NCBI GenBank assembly: GCA_008015155.1
Contig: SSFA01000018.1
Span: 17,794-81,793 of the forward strand
Direction: 5' to 3'
Length of the DNA: 64,000 bases
From: Thiothrix sp.
GTDB lineage: Bacteria; Pseudomonadota; Gammaproteobacteria; Thiotrichales; Thiotrichaceae
Below the pieces are notes generated by a model that had not been told where the DNA came from, made no database searches, and was given only the letters and a program-made list of their open reading frames with translations. Every line of letters begins with the position of its first letter. Positions within the stretch are counted from its first letter, which is position 1. Positions 11,717 to 19,918 of this stretch are shown in pieces. Made by a program: the position numbers and the translations under genes.

Positions 11717-11815
11717 ATGATGTATCTATTTTCTAAGTTATTTATCTGGTTACTGCTCACCTTCATCTTCGGCCTAGTAATGGGTTGGTTTTCACGCTCA
11801 GGCAGAGGAGAGTAA
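11717..11815 (+). CDS. 32-residue single-pass membrane peptide
   Basis: ATG at 11717 opens 32 codons ending in TAA at 11813-11815. The product is almost entirely one hydrophobic helix (about 3-25, FSKLFIWLLLTFIFGLVMGW) with a basic Ser/Arg/Gly tail. It lies 9 bases after the OmpA/BON gene and 3 bases before the ATG of the giant repeat protein, and its last codons supply the GGAG ribosome binding site of that gene. Its helix resembles the N-terminal anchor of the giant protein (LLWLLAAFLLGYGIGRWLKG): small-residue spacing GxxxG followed by W and a basic tail. It could be a helix-packing partner. Its own ribosome binding site is weak, perhaps GAGG at 11706-11709, which suggests coupling to the upstream gene. 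Confidence 0.6.
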   Translation: MMYLFSKLFIWLLLTFIFGLVMGWFSRSGRGE

Positions 11816-11818
11816 GTG

Positions 11819-14800
11819 ATGACTATGTTCCTCATTCAGTCGCTTTTATGGTTACTAGCGGCCTTTTTGTTAGGCTATGGCATTGGGCGTTGGTTAAAAG
11901 GGATGTTTTGTAAACGTCGTGTGGTTGATCATCGCACTCAAGTGGAGACTGACAGCGCTCATTTACGTGTGCCCGTCACGACTACAGCCGTGGCTGCTGG
12001 TACTTCAGCCACGGCTGCTTTAGCGCGTTCACGTGAACCTGTTAAACCTGCTATGACTAGGCCAGAGCCTGAACTTAAAACACCAGTGGTGACTGTGCAG
12101 ACGCCTGAACTTAAAGCGAATGTTAGTCCGCTAAAAGCTGATCTCGACTTGCCACAAGCCGATCTGAAAACGCCAGAGGTGAACGTTACAGTACCTCAAG
12201 TAGAAGTAAACAAGCCTACTATCGCTGTACCTCCAGTGGATATGTCTTTGCCTAAAGCTGAGATTGAGGTGAAAGCACCAACTCTTGATTTACCTAAGGC
12301 TGAGATTGAAACGCCTAACATTGATCTTGATTTACCAAAAGTTGATGTGGATGCCCCCAAGCTTGATTTACCTAAGGTAGATGTGCATGTACCTCCTGTG
12401 GATGTAAATGCTCCTAAACTAGATCTTGACTTGCCACAAGTCGATGTAAGTACCCCCAAGCTTGATCTTGACTTGCCTCAAGTCGATGTGACTCCGCCTA
12501 GCTTTGAGGCTAAGTTACCAGAAATCGAAACTTCTAAGCTTGAAGTTAAAGATATAGCCGCCGGGGTGGTAGGTTTGGGTGCGGCAGCTTTAAGCGTAGC
12601 AGCTGTAAAAGTACAGGCTCCTGATGGCGAAGTCGACTTGACCGTAACGGAGTTAAACAAGGTACCGGAAGCTGATGTCGATTTAAAGACGCTGCATTTA
12701 GAGATGCCTGAATCTAAAGCTGAACTCTCAGCCGTCGAATGGCAGGATGCTAAAGCAAGCGTTGATGCAGTCACAGTCAATGTGCCACAAGTAGAGTTGG
12801 ATCTGCCAGATGCTAATAGGAATCTGCCGCGCATGGACATTGGACTTGCTGCAGCCAATATTCATACGCCTGAAGCTAAGGCTGATCTCACTGCTTTAAG
12901 TGCTGCTGTCCCAGACACAGCAGTTCATCTGCCAGAAGCTGGCATTGAATTGCAGCATGCTGAAGTAGGGGCAGGTGTCGTAGAGCTCAATACGCCAGAA
13001 GGTTTGTATACGCTTGAAGGTGCTTCAGTACGCTCCTTAGAGCAGCCAGAGTTAGCCGCAGCAGTACGCTTGACTAAGCCAGATGGTGATATAGAGCTGG
13101 CTAGTTTAGCGCGTGATGCTAGTGGTCAAGTAAGTCTGGCGGCTGTAGATAGCAGGAGTCCTGAAGCCGATTTACACAGCGTTGAACTGGGTAGCATGCA
13201 CTCAGGTCTAGTCAATCCTGAGTGGTTAGCGGGCTTGAAAGCTGCTGCTTTAGCAGAAGGCAATACTATCTTAGCGGGTGCAGTGGATCAGGCTTTAGCT
13301 CAAACCTCCAGTTTAACCAGTACAGAGATAGGTTCACTCGGTACAGGGCTGAGTCCAGACTTATTGGCGATGCTAAAGCAAGCTGCGGTAGGTGTTAGTC
13401 TTGGTGCAGTGGGTACACAAGTAGCAACCGAAGTAGATGCTTTACCTGAGCCGGTTGATGAGGCTGATTTAATTGAAGTGGGTAAAACGCTGAGCGATGA
13501 GTGGGATCGTAAGCTAGAGATCGAGGCAGATCCACTGCCAGCAAGTGCCAGCATGACTCCGCCAGTTAATTTAGCTGCTACGGACGCTAGTCCAACGACT
13601 GTGAAAGATGTCATAGCGACTACGGTCAGTGAAACTTTAGCGGCGCAACCGCAAGCAGTTGATGAATCTGACCTGATTGAAGCAGGTAAAAATGTTGCTG
13701 AAGCTGTACTCAATCCAACAGGTTTGACTACGGCCGAACTGGGTGATTTAGGTTCGGGTTTGAATAACGGGACTTTAGCCACTCTCAAACTAGCCGCAGC
13801 CGGTGCTGCTACAGTTGCAGCAGTACAAGCCAATCTTCAATCGGGTGTACAACCGATGATTGTGGATGAATCTGATGCTATTGAGGCGATTAAATTAGCT
13901 TGGGATGGCGACCTCAGTCCTGCAGAATTAGCGGCTTTAGAACATACCTTAATTTTGCGTCCCGGTGAGACAGGCCGTTTAGGCTTGGTTACTTGTTCAG
14001 TGCCTAGCGCGAATTGCGTCTCCTTAGGTGGCTTAGAAGGTGATTTACAAACTGGGGATGCCATGCGCTCAAGACTGTTTAATATGGCAGTCACGCATAA
14101 TGATGATGGTAATTATGTGTTCTCTAGTCTATCTAAATGGATGCCAGATTGGAGCAAGTCCGGTGATTTTTCTGAGCATACGGATGAGCTCACCCAACTG
14201 GTTTGGGATAATGACCCTAGTGCAGTCGAGCATGCTGCGGGTTATCAATTAACGCTGCGTGAAGGTCAATATGGTGATTTAGGGCTAGTGTCCTGTGCAG
14301 TCAATGAAACAGGCTCAGTCAGTTTAGGCGGTATTGTTGGCTCCATCGCGGAAGGTCAGATTGCGGTGTCTAAGCTTTACGGGATCTTTGTAGAGCGTGC
14401 TGGTGATATTTATACCTTTAAGCAATTCTCTAAACCTGCAACGACTCAGTCATGGGGAGGTAGTGCTCAAGCAGCCTTAGCAGCTGTTGGGGCTGGCGTG
14501 GCTGCAAAATTCAGTGATACGGTCGATACAGTGAAGGAAGCTGTATTGCCCGCTACCCACTCGACTACTACCGATACGCTCGAACCGGATCTAACTTGGT
14601 CTGCAGAAGAGCGACGCAGCAATATGCAGCGCTTAATTGCAGAAAGTCATGATCGGCGGGGCTCTAAATTAGTTAGCCAACTATGGGATAGTGATAGTGG
14701 TTATGACTGTAGTGTGCTTGAAGGTGATGAAAGTTTAGTGCTTAAGCCGGGACTTTATGGAAAGCTAGGTTCAGTCCATTGCGGTGTTACCAAACCTGGG

Positions 14801-14932
14801 CGTGTAGTCGTCAGTGGTGATGTGAGCCATCTAGCGGAAGGTGAGGGTGTCTTGTTCCACCTTTACAATATTGTGGTCTGTCGTGATGAAGAGGATAACT
14901 ACCGCTTCGAGCGTCTGAACGATCTAGTCTAA
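11819..14932 (+). CDS. Giant membrane-anchored protein with AHNAK-like repeats and three copies of an unknown C-terminal domain
   Basis: About 1037 residues, started at the ATG eight bases after GGAG; a GTG three bases earlier is the alternative. One N-terminal transmembrane helix (about 4-25) and a basic CKRR stretch are followed by a Pro/Asp/Val/Leu repeat region (about 85-245) with the periodic pattern [DE]LPxVDVxxPxLDL, strikingly like mammalian AHNAK repeats. A middle region holds three VDE[AS]D-[LA]IE segments (about 544, 615 and 683). The C-terminus has three copies of a 60-65-residue domain (about 714-775, 812-873, 972-1037), each reading L+xGxxGxLGxVxCxV, then a GG or SGD turn, then L(F/Y)xIxVxxxxxxYxF. 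No family name could be given. The position behind a peptidoglycan-binding OmpA protein suggests an envelope-spanning or scaffold role. Confidence 0.85.
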   Translation: MTMFLIQSLLWLLAAFLLGYGIGRWLKGMFCKRRVVDHRTQVETDSAHLRVPVTTTAVAAGTSATAALARSREPVKPAMTRPEPELKTPVVTVQTPELKANVSPLKADLDLPQADLKTPEVNVTVPQVEVNKPTIAVPPVDMSLPKAEIEVKAPTLDLPKAEIETPNIDLDLPKVDVDAPKLDLPKVDVHVPPVDVNAPKLDLDLPQVDVSTPKLDLDLPQVDVTPPSFEAKLPEIETSKLEVKDIAAGVVGLGAAALSVAAVKVQAPDGEVDLTVTELNKVPEADVDLKTLHLEMPESKAELSAVEWQDAKASVDAVTVNVPQVELDLPDANRNLPRMDIGLAAANIHTPEAKADLTALSAAVPDTAVHLPEAGIELQHAEVGAGVVELNTPEGLYTLEGASVRSLEQPELAAAVRLTKPDGDIELASLARDASGQVSLAAVDSRSPEADLHSVELGSMHSGLVNPEWLAGLKAAALAEGNTILAGAVDQALAQTSSLTSTEIGSLGTGLSPDLLAMLKQAAVGVSLGAVGTQVATEVDALPEPVDEADLIEVGKTLSDEWDRKLEIEADPLPASASMTPPVNLAATDASPTTVKDVIATTVSETLAAQPQAVDESDLIEAGKNVAEAVLNPTGLTTAELGDLGSGLNNGTLATLKLAAAGAATVAAVQANLQSGVQPMIVDESDAIEAIKLAWDGDLSPAELAALEHTLILRPGETGRLGLVTCSVPSANCVSLGGLEGDLQTGDAMRSRLFNMAVTHNDDGNYVFSSLSKWMPDWSKSGDFSEHTDELTQLVWDNDPSAVEHAAGYQLTLREGQYGDLGLVSCAVNETGSVSLGGIVGSIAEGQIAVSKLYGIFVERAGDIYTFKQFSKPATTQSWGGSAQAALAAVGAGVAAKFSDTVDTVKEAVLPATHSTTTDTLEPDLTWSAEERRSNMQRLIAESHDRRGSKLVSQLWDSDSGYDCSVLEGDESLVLKPGLYGKLGSVHCGVTKPGRVVVSGDVSHLAEGEGVLFHLYNIVVCRDEEDNYRFERLNDLV
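12080..12550 (+). repeat. Coding region of the AHNAK-like repeats
   Basis: Short degenerate units of about 30-45 bases recur, for example CTTGACTTGCCACAAGTCGA near 12425 and CTTGACTTGCCTCAAGTCGA near 12468. They encode the LDLPQVDV-type repeats of the giant protein. Near-identity of some neighbouring units suggests recent duplication. Confidence 0.6.
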
Positions 14933-17035
14933 CTAGCTCTGGAAGAAGCGAATCGCAGTATCCCCACCCGGTTGCTGTAACCAGCGCCGGGTGAGGGCTA
15001 TTACTTTGTCCGGTTCGCGTGCCACGATTTGTTTAGCCACCTCTTGTACCACAGGTAACCAATGCTGATCACGCAGTAAGCTTGCCATTCTTAAGCGTAC
15101 ATCGCCGGTTTGTTTTGTGCCTAATACCTCACCGGGGCCACGTAGCTCCAGATCAATATTGGCGATCTCAAAACCATCCGTACTATTACACAAAGCGTCC
15201 AAGCGTTTTTGCGCGGTTCTGCCTAAAGGCGCTTGATAAAGCAGGACACAACTACTTTCAGCGCTGCCCCGCCCAACGCGGCCACGTAATTGATGCAATT
15301 GGGATAAACCTAAGCGTTCAGCATTTTCAATAATCATAATCGAGGCATTGGGCACGTCCACTCCCACTTCAATCACGGTAGTTGCTACCAGTAGCTGTAA
15401 TTGATTGGCCTTGAACGCTTGCATAATCCGTTCTTTTTCATTCGGGTGTAATTTGCCATGAATTAAACCAATTTCAACGCCGGGCAACTGTTCACGTAAG
15501 AGTTCAGTGGTATTTTCAGCGGCTTGGCATTGCAAAACCTCTGATTCATCAATCAAAGTACAGACCCAATAAACTTGGCAGCCACGCTCACAGGCTTTTT
15601 CCACTCGGCGGATTAAGCGGTCGCGATTGTCATTGCTTAGTTGCACTGTTTTAATCGGGGTGCGTCCAGGGGGTAATTCATCAATGATCGAATAGTCCAA
15701 ATCGCCATAAGCCGTCATCGCTAAAGTCCGTGGGATGGGTGTAGCGGTCATCACTAACTGATGCGGATAATAATCACCTTGTTTACCTTTCTCGCGCAGC
15801 TCTAAGCGTTGATGCACACCAAAGCGATGTTGCTCATCAATAATAATCAACCCCAGCTGTAAGAATTCAACAGTGCGTTGGAACAAAGCATGTGTGCCAA
15901 TTGCAATATGGCCAATCCCTAAAAGTAGGTTTTCCACTTGGCGACGACGCTGTTTAGCGGTTTGGTTGCCTGAAATAAAAACAACATCTAAGCCTAAAGG
16001 TTCTAACCAAGTACAGAAATTCCGATAATGCTGTTCAGCTAATAATTCAGTGGGCGCCATGAGTGCTACTTGATAACCATTTGCAATCGCCTGTAAGGCC
16101 GCTGCCACTGCCACTAAGGTTTTACCTGAACCGACATCACCCTGTACCAGCCGATTCATCGGGCTACCTAAAACCACATCACGGCTAATTTCATTAATCA
16201 CCCGGGTTTGCGCCTTGGTGGGGGCAAACGGTAAGCGCTTTAAAAGCTGTTGAAAGAGTTGATTAGGCGCTTGCATAATCGGTGCTTTCACCTGATTAAT
16301 CTGATGCCGCGCTTGTTGGACGCCTAATTGATGCGCTAATAATTCTTCAAAAATTAAACGCTGCTGTACGGGGTGACGACCCTCTAATAATTGCCGGCTC
16401 GCGAGTTCACTAGGTGGTTGATGCAATAAGCGAATACAATCCACTAAAGGCGGAAAACTGTATTCACGTACAATCGCAGGCGGCAGCAACTCCTCTAATT
16501 CATGAGCGTATTCTAGCGCTAATTTAATCAAACGACTGAGGCTGCGTTGCTGCATGCCTTCAGTACTGGGGTAAGTTGGCGTCAGGGTGTTTTCTAAAGG
16601 CGGTAACTCACCTGCGGTCACCAGACGATATTCTGGGTGTACCATTTCGAGCTTATTACCTGCTTGGCGTACCTCACCAAAACAGCGAATATAAGCGCCT
16701 TTGCTTAAACTATGTTTCTGTCCATTGGTGAAGTGAAAGAAACGTAATGTGAGTAATCCAGTGCCATCTGAAATATGACAGAGGAGCATCTTGCGTGCAC
16801 GGGTGACCACTTCAGTCAGTTCAATTTCGCCCTCGACTGTCACTTCTTGCTCAGCTCGTAAACTACCAATTTGATAAATTCGCGTTCGATCTTGATAACG
16901 CATGGGTAAGTGAAAGAGTAAATCGACCACGCGAGAAATACCTAAGCGTAAGAGCTTTTCGGCAGTGGCTTCATTCACACCTTTTAGGGCAGTGACAGGT
17001 TGGTATAAAAGCTTAGAAGGCGCTAGTTCAGTCAT
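14933..17035 (-). CDS. recG: ATP-dependent DNA helicase RecG
   Basis: RecG remodels stalled replication forks and Holliday junctions. The 700-residue product has the N-terminal wedge/OB domain (about 1-250), Walker A GDVGSGKT near residue 300, motif II DEQH with HRFGVHQR, motif III TATPIPRTLAMT, and motif VI HQLRGRVGRGS. The length is normal. Its stop abuts the stop of the giant repeat protein with no bases between, so the two convergent transcripts must overlap. It appears to be transcribed alone. Confidence 0.97.
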   Translation of the reverse strand: MTELAPSKLLYQPVTALKGVNEATAEKLLRLGISRVVDLLFHLPMRYQDRTRIYQIGSLRAEQEVTVEGEIELTEVVTRARKMLLCHISDGTGLLTLRFFHFTNGQKHSLSKGAYIRCFGEVRQAGNKLEMVHPEYRLVTAGELPPLENTLTPTYPSTEGMQQRSLSRLIKLALEYAHELEELLPPAIVREYSFPPLVDCIRLLHQPPSELASRQLLEGRHPVQQRLIFEELLAHQLGVQQARHQINQVKAPIMQAPNQLFQQLLKRLPFAPTKAQTRVINEISRDVVLGSPMNRLVQGDVGSGKTLVAVAAALQAIANGYQVALMAPTELLAEQHYRNFCTWLEPLGLDVVFISGNQTAKQRRRQVENLLLGIGHIAIGTHALFQRTVEFLQLGLIIIDEQHRFGVHQRLELREKGKQGDYYPHQLVMTATPIPRTLAMTAYGDLDYSIIDELPPGRTPIKTVQLSNDNRDRLIRRVEKACERGCQVYWVCTLIDESEVLQCQAAENTTELLREQLPGVEIGLIHGKLHPNEKERIMQAFKANQLQLLVATTVIEVGVDVPNASIMIIENAERLGLSQLHQLRGRVGRGSAESSCVLLYQAPLGRTAQKRLDALCNSTDGFEIANIDLELRGPGEVLGTKQTGDVRLRMASLLRDQHWLPVVQEVAKQIVAREPDKVIALTRRWLQQPGGDTAIRFFQS

Positions 17036-17147
17036 GGCTAGAGTTTACTACAGACTGCGTGTTGGGTGTGTTATCTCTCTATCTAAGCCATCTAAGTCGG
17101 CGGAAATGCGCTAGTATTCAAACAGTGTTTTTAATCGAGCTGTAGGA

Positions 17148-17744
17148 TTGAGTGCGGTAAGCGAAGCAAATCAAGAAAATGACCTATGCCGCGAGATGCT
17201 CTTGCAGTTCGTCGAGCAGCGCGGTGATCAGGGTGCACAGCTTTTGTCAGTGCTCACTCGCTATATTCGCACCTGTGCTTATCGTCATTACCCCTTAAGC
17301 GCGGAAGATCAGCAGGATATTCTGCAGGAAACAGCTATTAAAATTCTCAAGCATGCCAGACAAGTTCAAGGCAATTGCAATGCTTGGCTGTTTTCAGTAG
17401 TGCGCAATGAATATATTGACCGCTTACGTCAGTTGCAAGCCAAGCAAAAAGTATTCGAACCAGATGCAGATGGTACTTTAGTTCCCGTTGCTGAGGAAAC
17501 TACCCCCTCTTTTGCTTTAGCTGACCAAGACTTGTATAACCAAGTGGATTGCCTAGAACGTGTCTTTGATGAAATTGCCCGCCAGCCTACAGGCGCTGTG
17601 GATATGCTGATTTATACCGATTATGTGCAAGGTTTAAGCAATGCTGAAATTGCTGAGCATACTGGACGCACTATCGGTGCTATTGCTAAACGCTTATCAG
17701 GCTTACGTGAACGTGTTTGGCAATTGAAACAGGAGCTGTGTTAA
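17148..17744 (+). CDS. Sigma-70 family (ECF-like) RNA polymerase sigma factor
   Basis: Residues about 20-85 match sigma region 2, with the -10 recognition helix DQQDILQETAIKILKHAR and the NAWLFSVVRNEYIDRLRQ helix; residues about 135-195 match region 4, with the helix-turn-helix YVQGLSNAEIAEHTGRTIGA and AIAKRLSGLRERVWQLK. The start is uncertain: the frame opens at a TTG one base after AGGA, too close for ideal spacing, and the next in-frame ATG is at 17193. The gene overlaps the following membrane protein by one base (TAATG). This pairing suggests the neighbour regulates the sigma factor, as anti-sigma factors usually do. Confidence 0.88.
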   Translation: MSAVSEANQENDLCREMLLQFVEQRGDQGAQLLSVLTRYIRTCAYRHYPLSAEDQQDILQETAIKILKHARQVQGNCNAWLFSVVRNEYIDRLRQLQAKQKVFEPDADGTLVPVAEETTPSFALADQDLYNQVDCLERVFDEIARQPTGAVDMLIYTDYVQGLSNAEIAEHTGRTIGAIAKRLSGLRERVWQLKQELC

Positions 17745-18943
17745 TGGCTAATGAGAACGAACCGGAACCAAGCGAACAAGAGCAATGGGAGGCTATTGTT
17801 TCGGGGCAAAGCTTGCCCGTAGCCGGTAAACAATCTGATGAAGAAGCTGAAGCGGTTCGCCAAGTCTTATTATGGCGACAAGCGCGTGAGCAAACTGCAG
17901 TAATTACGCCTGAGCAAGCAGCCCGTTTTTACCAACATACGGAGCAAATCCGGCGTGAGCGTCTGAAATCTTCACGCTCTAGAACGCTTGGGGTTTTAGT
18001 GTTGATAGGCTTCGGTTTGTTAGGAGCTGGCTTAAGTTTGGGTTGGTGGCTATTTCATAAGCAGGCTGTGCCAGCCACTACCACAGCAAATCAAACTAAT
18101 GGGTTGAGCAAGCTAACCGCGCCTATGATTCCTCCTGCAACGCCGCCTAATGATCTACCGCAAATGCTGGAGTTGCCCGCAGGTAGTTTCACCATGGGTT
18201 GTACGGCGGGTTGGGATGATCAATTAGGGGGGTGTCGTGAAAATGAATATCCTGCGCATAGCGTACAAGTCAAAGCTTTTGCGATGGCTCGCCATGAAAT
18301 CACCGTGCAGCAATTTAAGCGCTTTGTAGAAGCAACGCATTATGTAACGACTGCTGAATTCCAACACCAAGGCTGTGCGATTCAAGATTTAGCTAAACCC
18401 ACTGCTTGGATTATTAGCTCTGAGCATAATTGGCGTAACCCAAGCTTTGCACAAACTGAGGTACATCCGGTGGTCTGTGTCAGTTGGCAGGATGCGCAAA
18501 CTTATACTCAATGGCTAAGTCAAGAAACAGGTCAAGCCTATCGTTTACCCACTGAAGCAGAATGGGAGTATGCCGCCCGTGGTGGGAAAATTACGGCTTT
18601 TTATTGGGGTAGCCAAGCGGATCGGCATTTTGCCAATGTACAAGGTGTTGAAGGGCAAGACCAATGGGCACAAACCGCACCTGCTGGACAGTTTGCGGCT
18701 AATCCGTTTGGCTTGCATGATATGGCAGGCAATGTTTGGGAGTGGACAGCGGACTGTTGGCAGCAGAACTACTCAATGAACATCGAGCCAGAGGCGCTTT
18801 GCCAGCAAAATGCATTCCGAGCGCGGCGTGGTGGTGGGTGGGATAATGTTCCTGCCAGCGCCCGGTCTGCAGCACGTAGCCCCGCTTCCGTCTTGGATCG
18901 TAGCTATGTGTTGGGGTTTAGGGTGGTGAGAGAGTTACCTTAA
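17744..18943 (+). CDS. Single-pass membrane protein with a sulfatase-modifying-factor (FGE-like) domain; possible anti-sigma factor
   Basis: A 399-residue product started at the ATG overlapping the sigma factor stop, with AGGAG 8-12 bases before. Residues 1-80 are cytoplasmic, acidic then basic (EAEAVRQVLLWRQAREQTA), followed by one transmembrane helix (about 86-106) and a linker. The C-terminal 240 residues are an FGE/SUMF1 fold: GSFTMGCTAGWDDQLGGC, RLPTEAEWEYAARGG, FGLHDMAGNVWEWTADCW, RRGGGWDN and GFRVVRELP. The two catalytic cysteines of true formylglycine-generating enzymes are absent: GGGWDNVPASARSAARS replaces the Cys-bearing loop. A role in sulfatase activation is therefore unlikely; ligand binding or signalling is more plausible. 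The anti-sigma role is inferred from operon structure. Confidence 0.85.
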   Translation: MANENEPEPSEQEQWEAIVSGQSLPVAGKQSDEEAEAVRQVLLWRQAREQTAVITPEQAARFYQHTEQIRRERLKSSRSRTLGVLVLIGFGLLGAGLSLGWWLFHKQAVPATTTANQTNGLSKLTAPMIPPATPPNDLPQMLELPAGSFTMGCTAGWDDQLGGCRENEYPAHSVQVKAFAMARHEITVQQFKRFVEATHYVTTAEFQHQGCAIQDLAKPTAWIISSEHNWRNPSFAQTEVHPVVCVSWQDAQTYTQWLSQETGQAYRLPTEAEWEYAARGGKITAFYWGSQADRHFANVQGVEGQDQWAQTAPAGQFAANPFGLHDMAGNVWEWTADCWQQNYSMNIEPEALCQQNAFRARRGGGWDNVPASARSAARSPASVLDRSYVLGFRVVRELP

Positions 18944-19803
18944 GCACCACTGCATTGCGCTTGAGTTTTAGCACCTACCTGGCGCAAGGTAGCTATAATT
19001 TTTTCATCACCTTTATCGATAGCTAAATCTAAAGGCATATTAGTTTTACAAGTTTGACCACGAATATCTAGATTAGGATTAGCCCCTGCACTGAGCAGCA
19101 GTTTAATGGCTGGTAAGTTTTCCTGTTTAATAGCTACTGCTAGAGGTGTGCCCCCATCACTGACTTGGCTGACTTTATTTGGATTGACTCCGGTCTTTAA
19201 CAGCCATTCGAGCATTTTTAAGTCGGATGCGTTGGCCTTTGGATCAGAGCCGTAGCCAATATAAGTTTCTAGTGGATTAGAATTACCTATATCTAAAGGA
19301 ATTCCCGCTTTCTGTAAAAAGCTTAAGGTTTTCAGGTGACGAGAGCCTAAAGCATAATCCATGATAGTTTTTTGTTGTCCCGCTAAATTAGCACCTGCTG
19401 CAATCAACTGTTGTAAGCGTTCTGTTGCCCCCCGTCCTGCTGCAACTAACATTTCTTGTGTCAGGTGCTCACCATCAACGGTTAAGTCATTTTGATTGAT
19501 GCTGCTCTGTGGATTCATGCATTTCAGTAAGAGCTGAGCGCGTGCCTTGGTTTCATTTTCAGTTTCCTTCGGGCGTACTGTGCGACACCAATTATGTTGC
19601 CCCGCGCCATCCTCATTCCACCGTGCATCTGCAAAACCACAGTTCAACATTTGCTGTGAGCGAAATTGATAAACTGCTTTGGCTGCATAATCTGCACAAG
19701 GATCATATTTTTCATAGACCTCTGCTTGAACATAGCTATTCAGCACAAAAAAGCTACTGATAGCAAATATAAAGTTGAGGCGAATGTTGGTTAAAGTGAA
19801 CAT
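18940..19803 (-). CDS. Secreted ankyrin-repeat protein
   Basis: A 287-residue product started at the ATG at 19803, which has a strong AAGGAGT ribosome binding site; the earlier in-frame ATG at 19854 has none. Residues 1-29 form a signal peptide (FIFAISSFFVLNSYVQA). A Cys-containing N-terminal domain (about 30-100) precedes four to five ankyrin units, for example LVAAGRGATERLQQLIAAGA, GGTPLAVAIKQENLPAIKLL and PLDLAIDKGDEKIIATLRQV. Six cysteines fit a periplasmic or extracellular setting with disulfides. Its 3' end overlaps the convergent FGE-like gene by four bases. Ankyrin repeats bind proteins; the partner is unknown. Confidence 0.82.
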   Translation of the reverse strand: MFTLTNIRLNFIFAISSFFVLNSYVQAEVYEKYDPCADYAAKAVYQFRSQQMLNCGFADARWNEDGAGQHNWCRTVRPKETENETKARAQLLLKCMNPQSSINQNDLTVDGEHLTQEMLVAAGRGATERLQQLIAAGANLAGQQKTIMDYALGSRHLKTLSFLQKAGIPLDIGNSNPLETYIGYGSDPKANASDLKMLEWLLKTGVNPNKVSQVSDGGTPLAVAIKQENLPAIKLLLSAGANPNLDIRGQTCKTNMPLDLAIDKGDEKIIATLRQVGAKTQAQCSGA

Positions 19804-19808
19804 GAAAT

Positions 19809-19872
19809 ACTCCTTCGATAGTTTAATTAATGAGCTGCTGAGCAGTCTCTTCATGACTAAAGACGAAGGAGT
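19809..19872 (-). promoter_or_regulatory. Leader inverted repeat able to sequester the ankyrin gene ribosome binding site
   Basis: On the minus strand ACTCCTTCG (19872-19864) pairs perfectly over 9 bp with CGAAGGAGT (19817-19809), which is the Shine-Dalgarno region of the ankyrin gene. The 46-base loop between them holds its own small stem (CTGCTCAGCAG). If it forms, the long-range stem would hide the ribosome binding site. What would open it is unknown. Confidence 0.5.
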
Positions 19873-19918
19873 TTTAAAATCTTTACGGGTCTTAAAAAAT
19901 ATTTTTAAACCCAGTTAA

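Noticed and set aside
17744..18943. Active formylglycine-generating enzyme
   Set aside because: The loop that carries the catalytic cysteines reads GGGWDNVPASARS, and no sulfatase gene is nearby.
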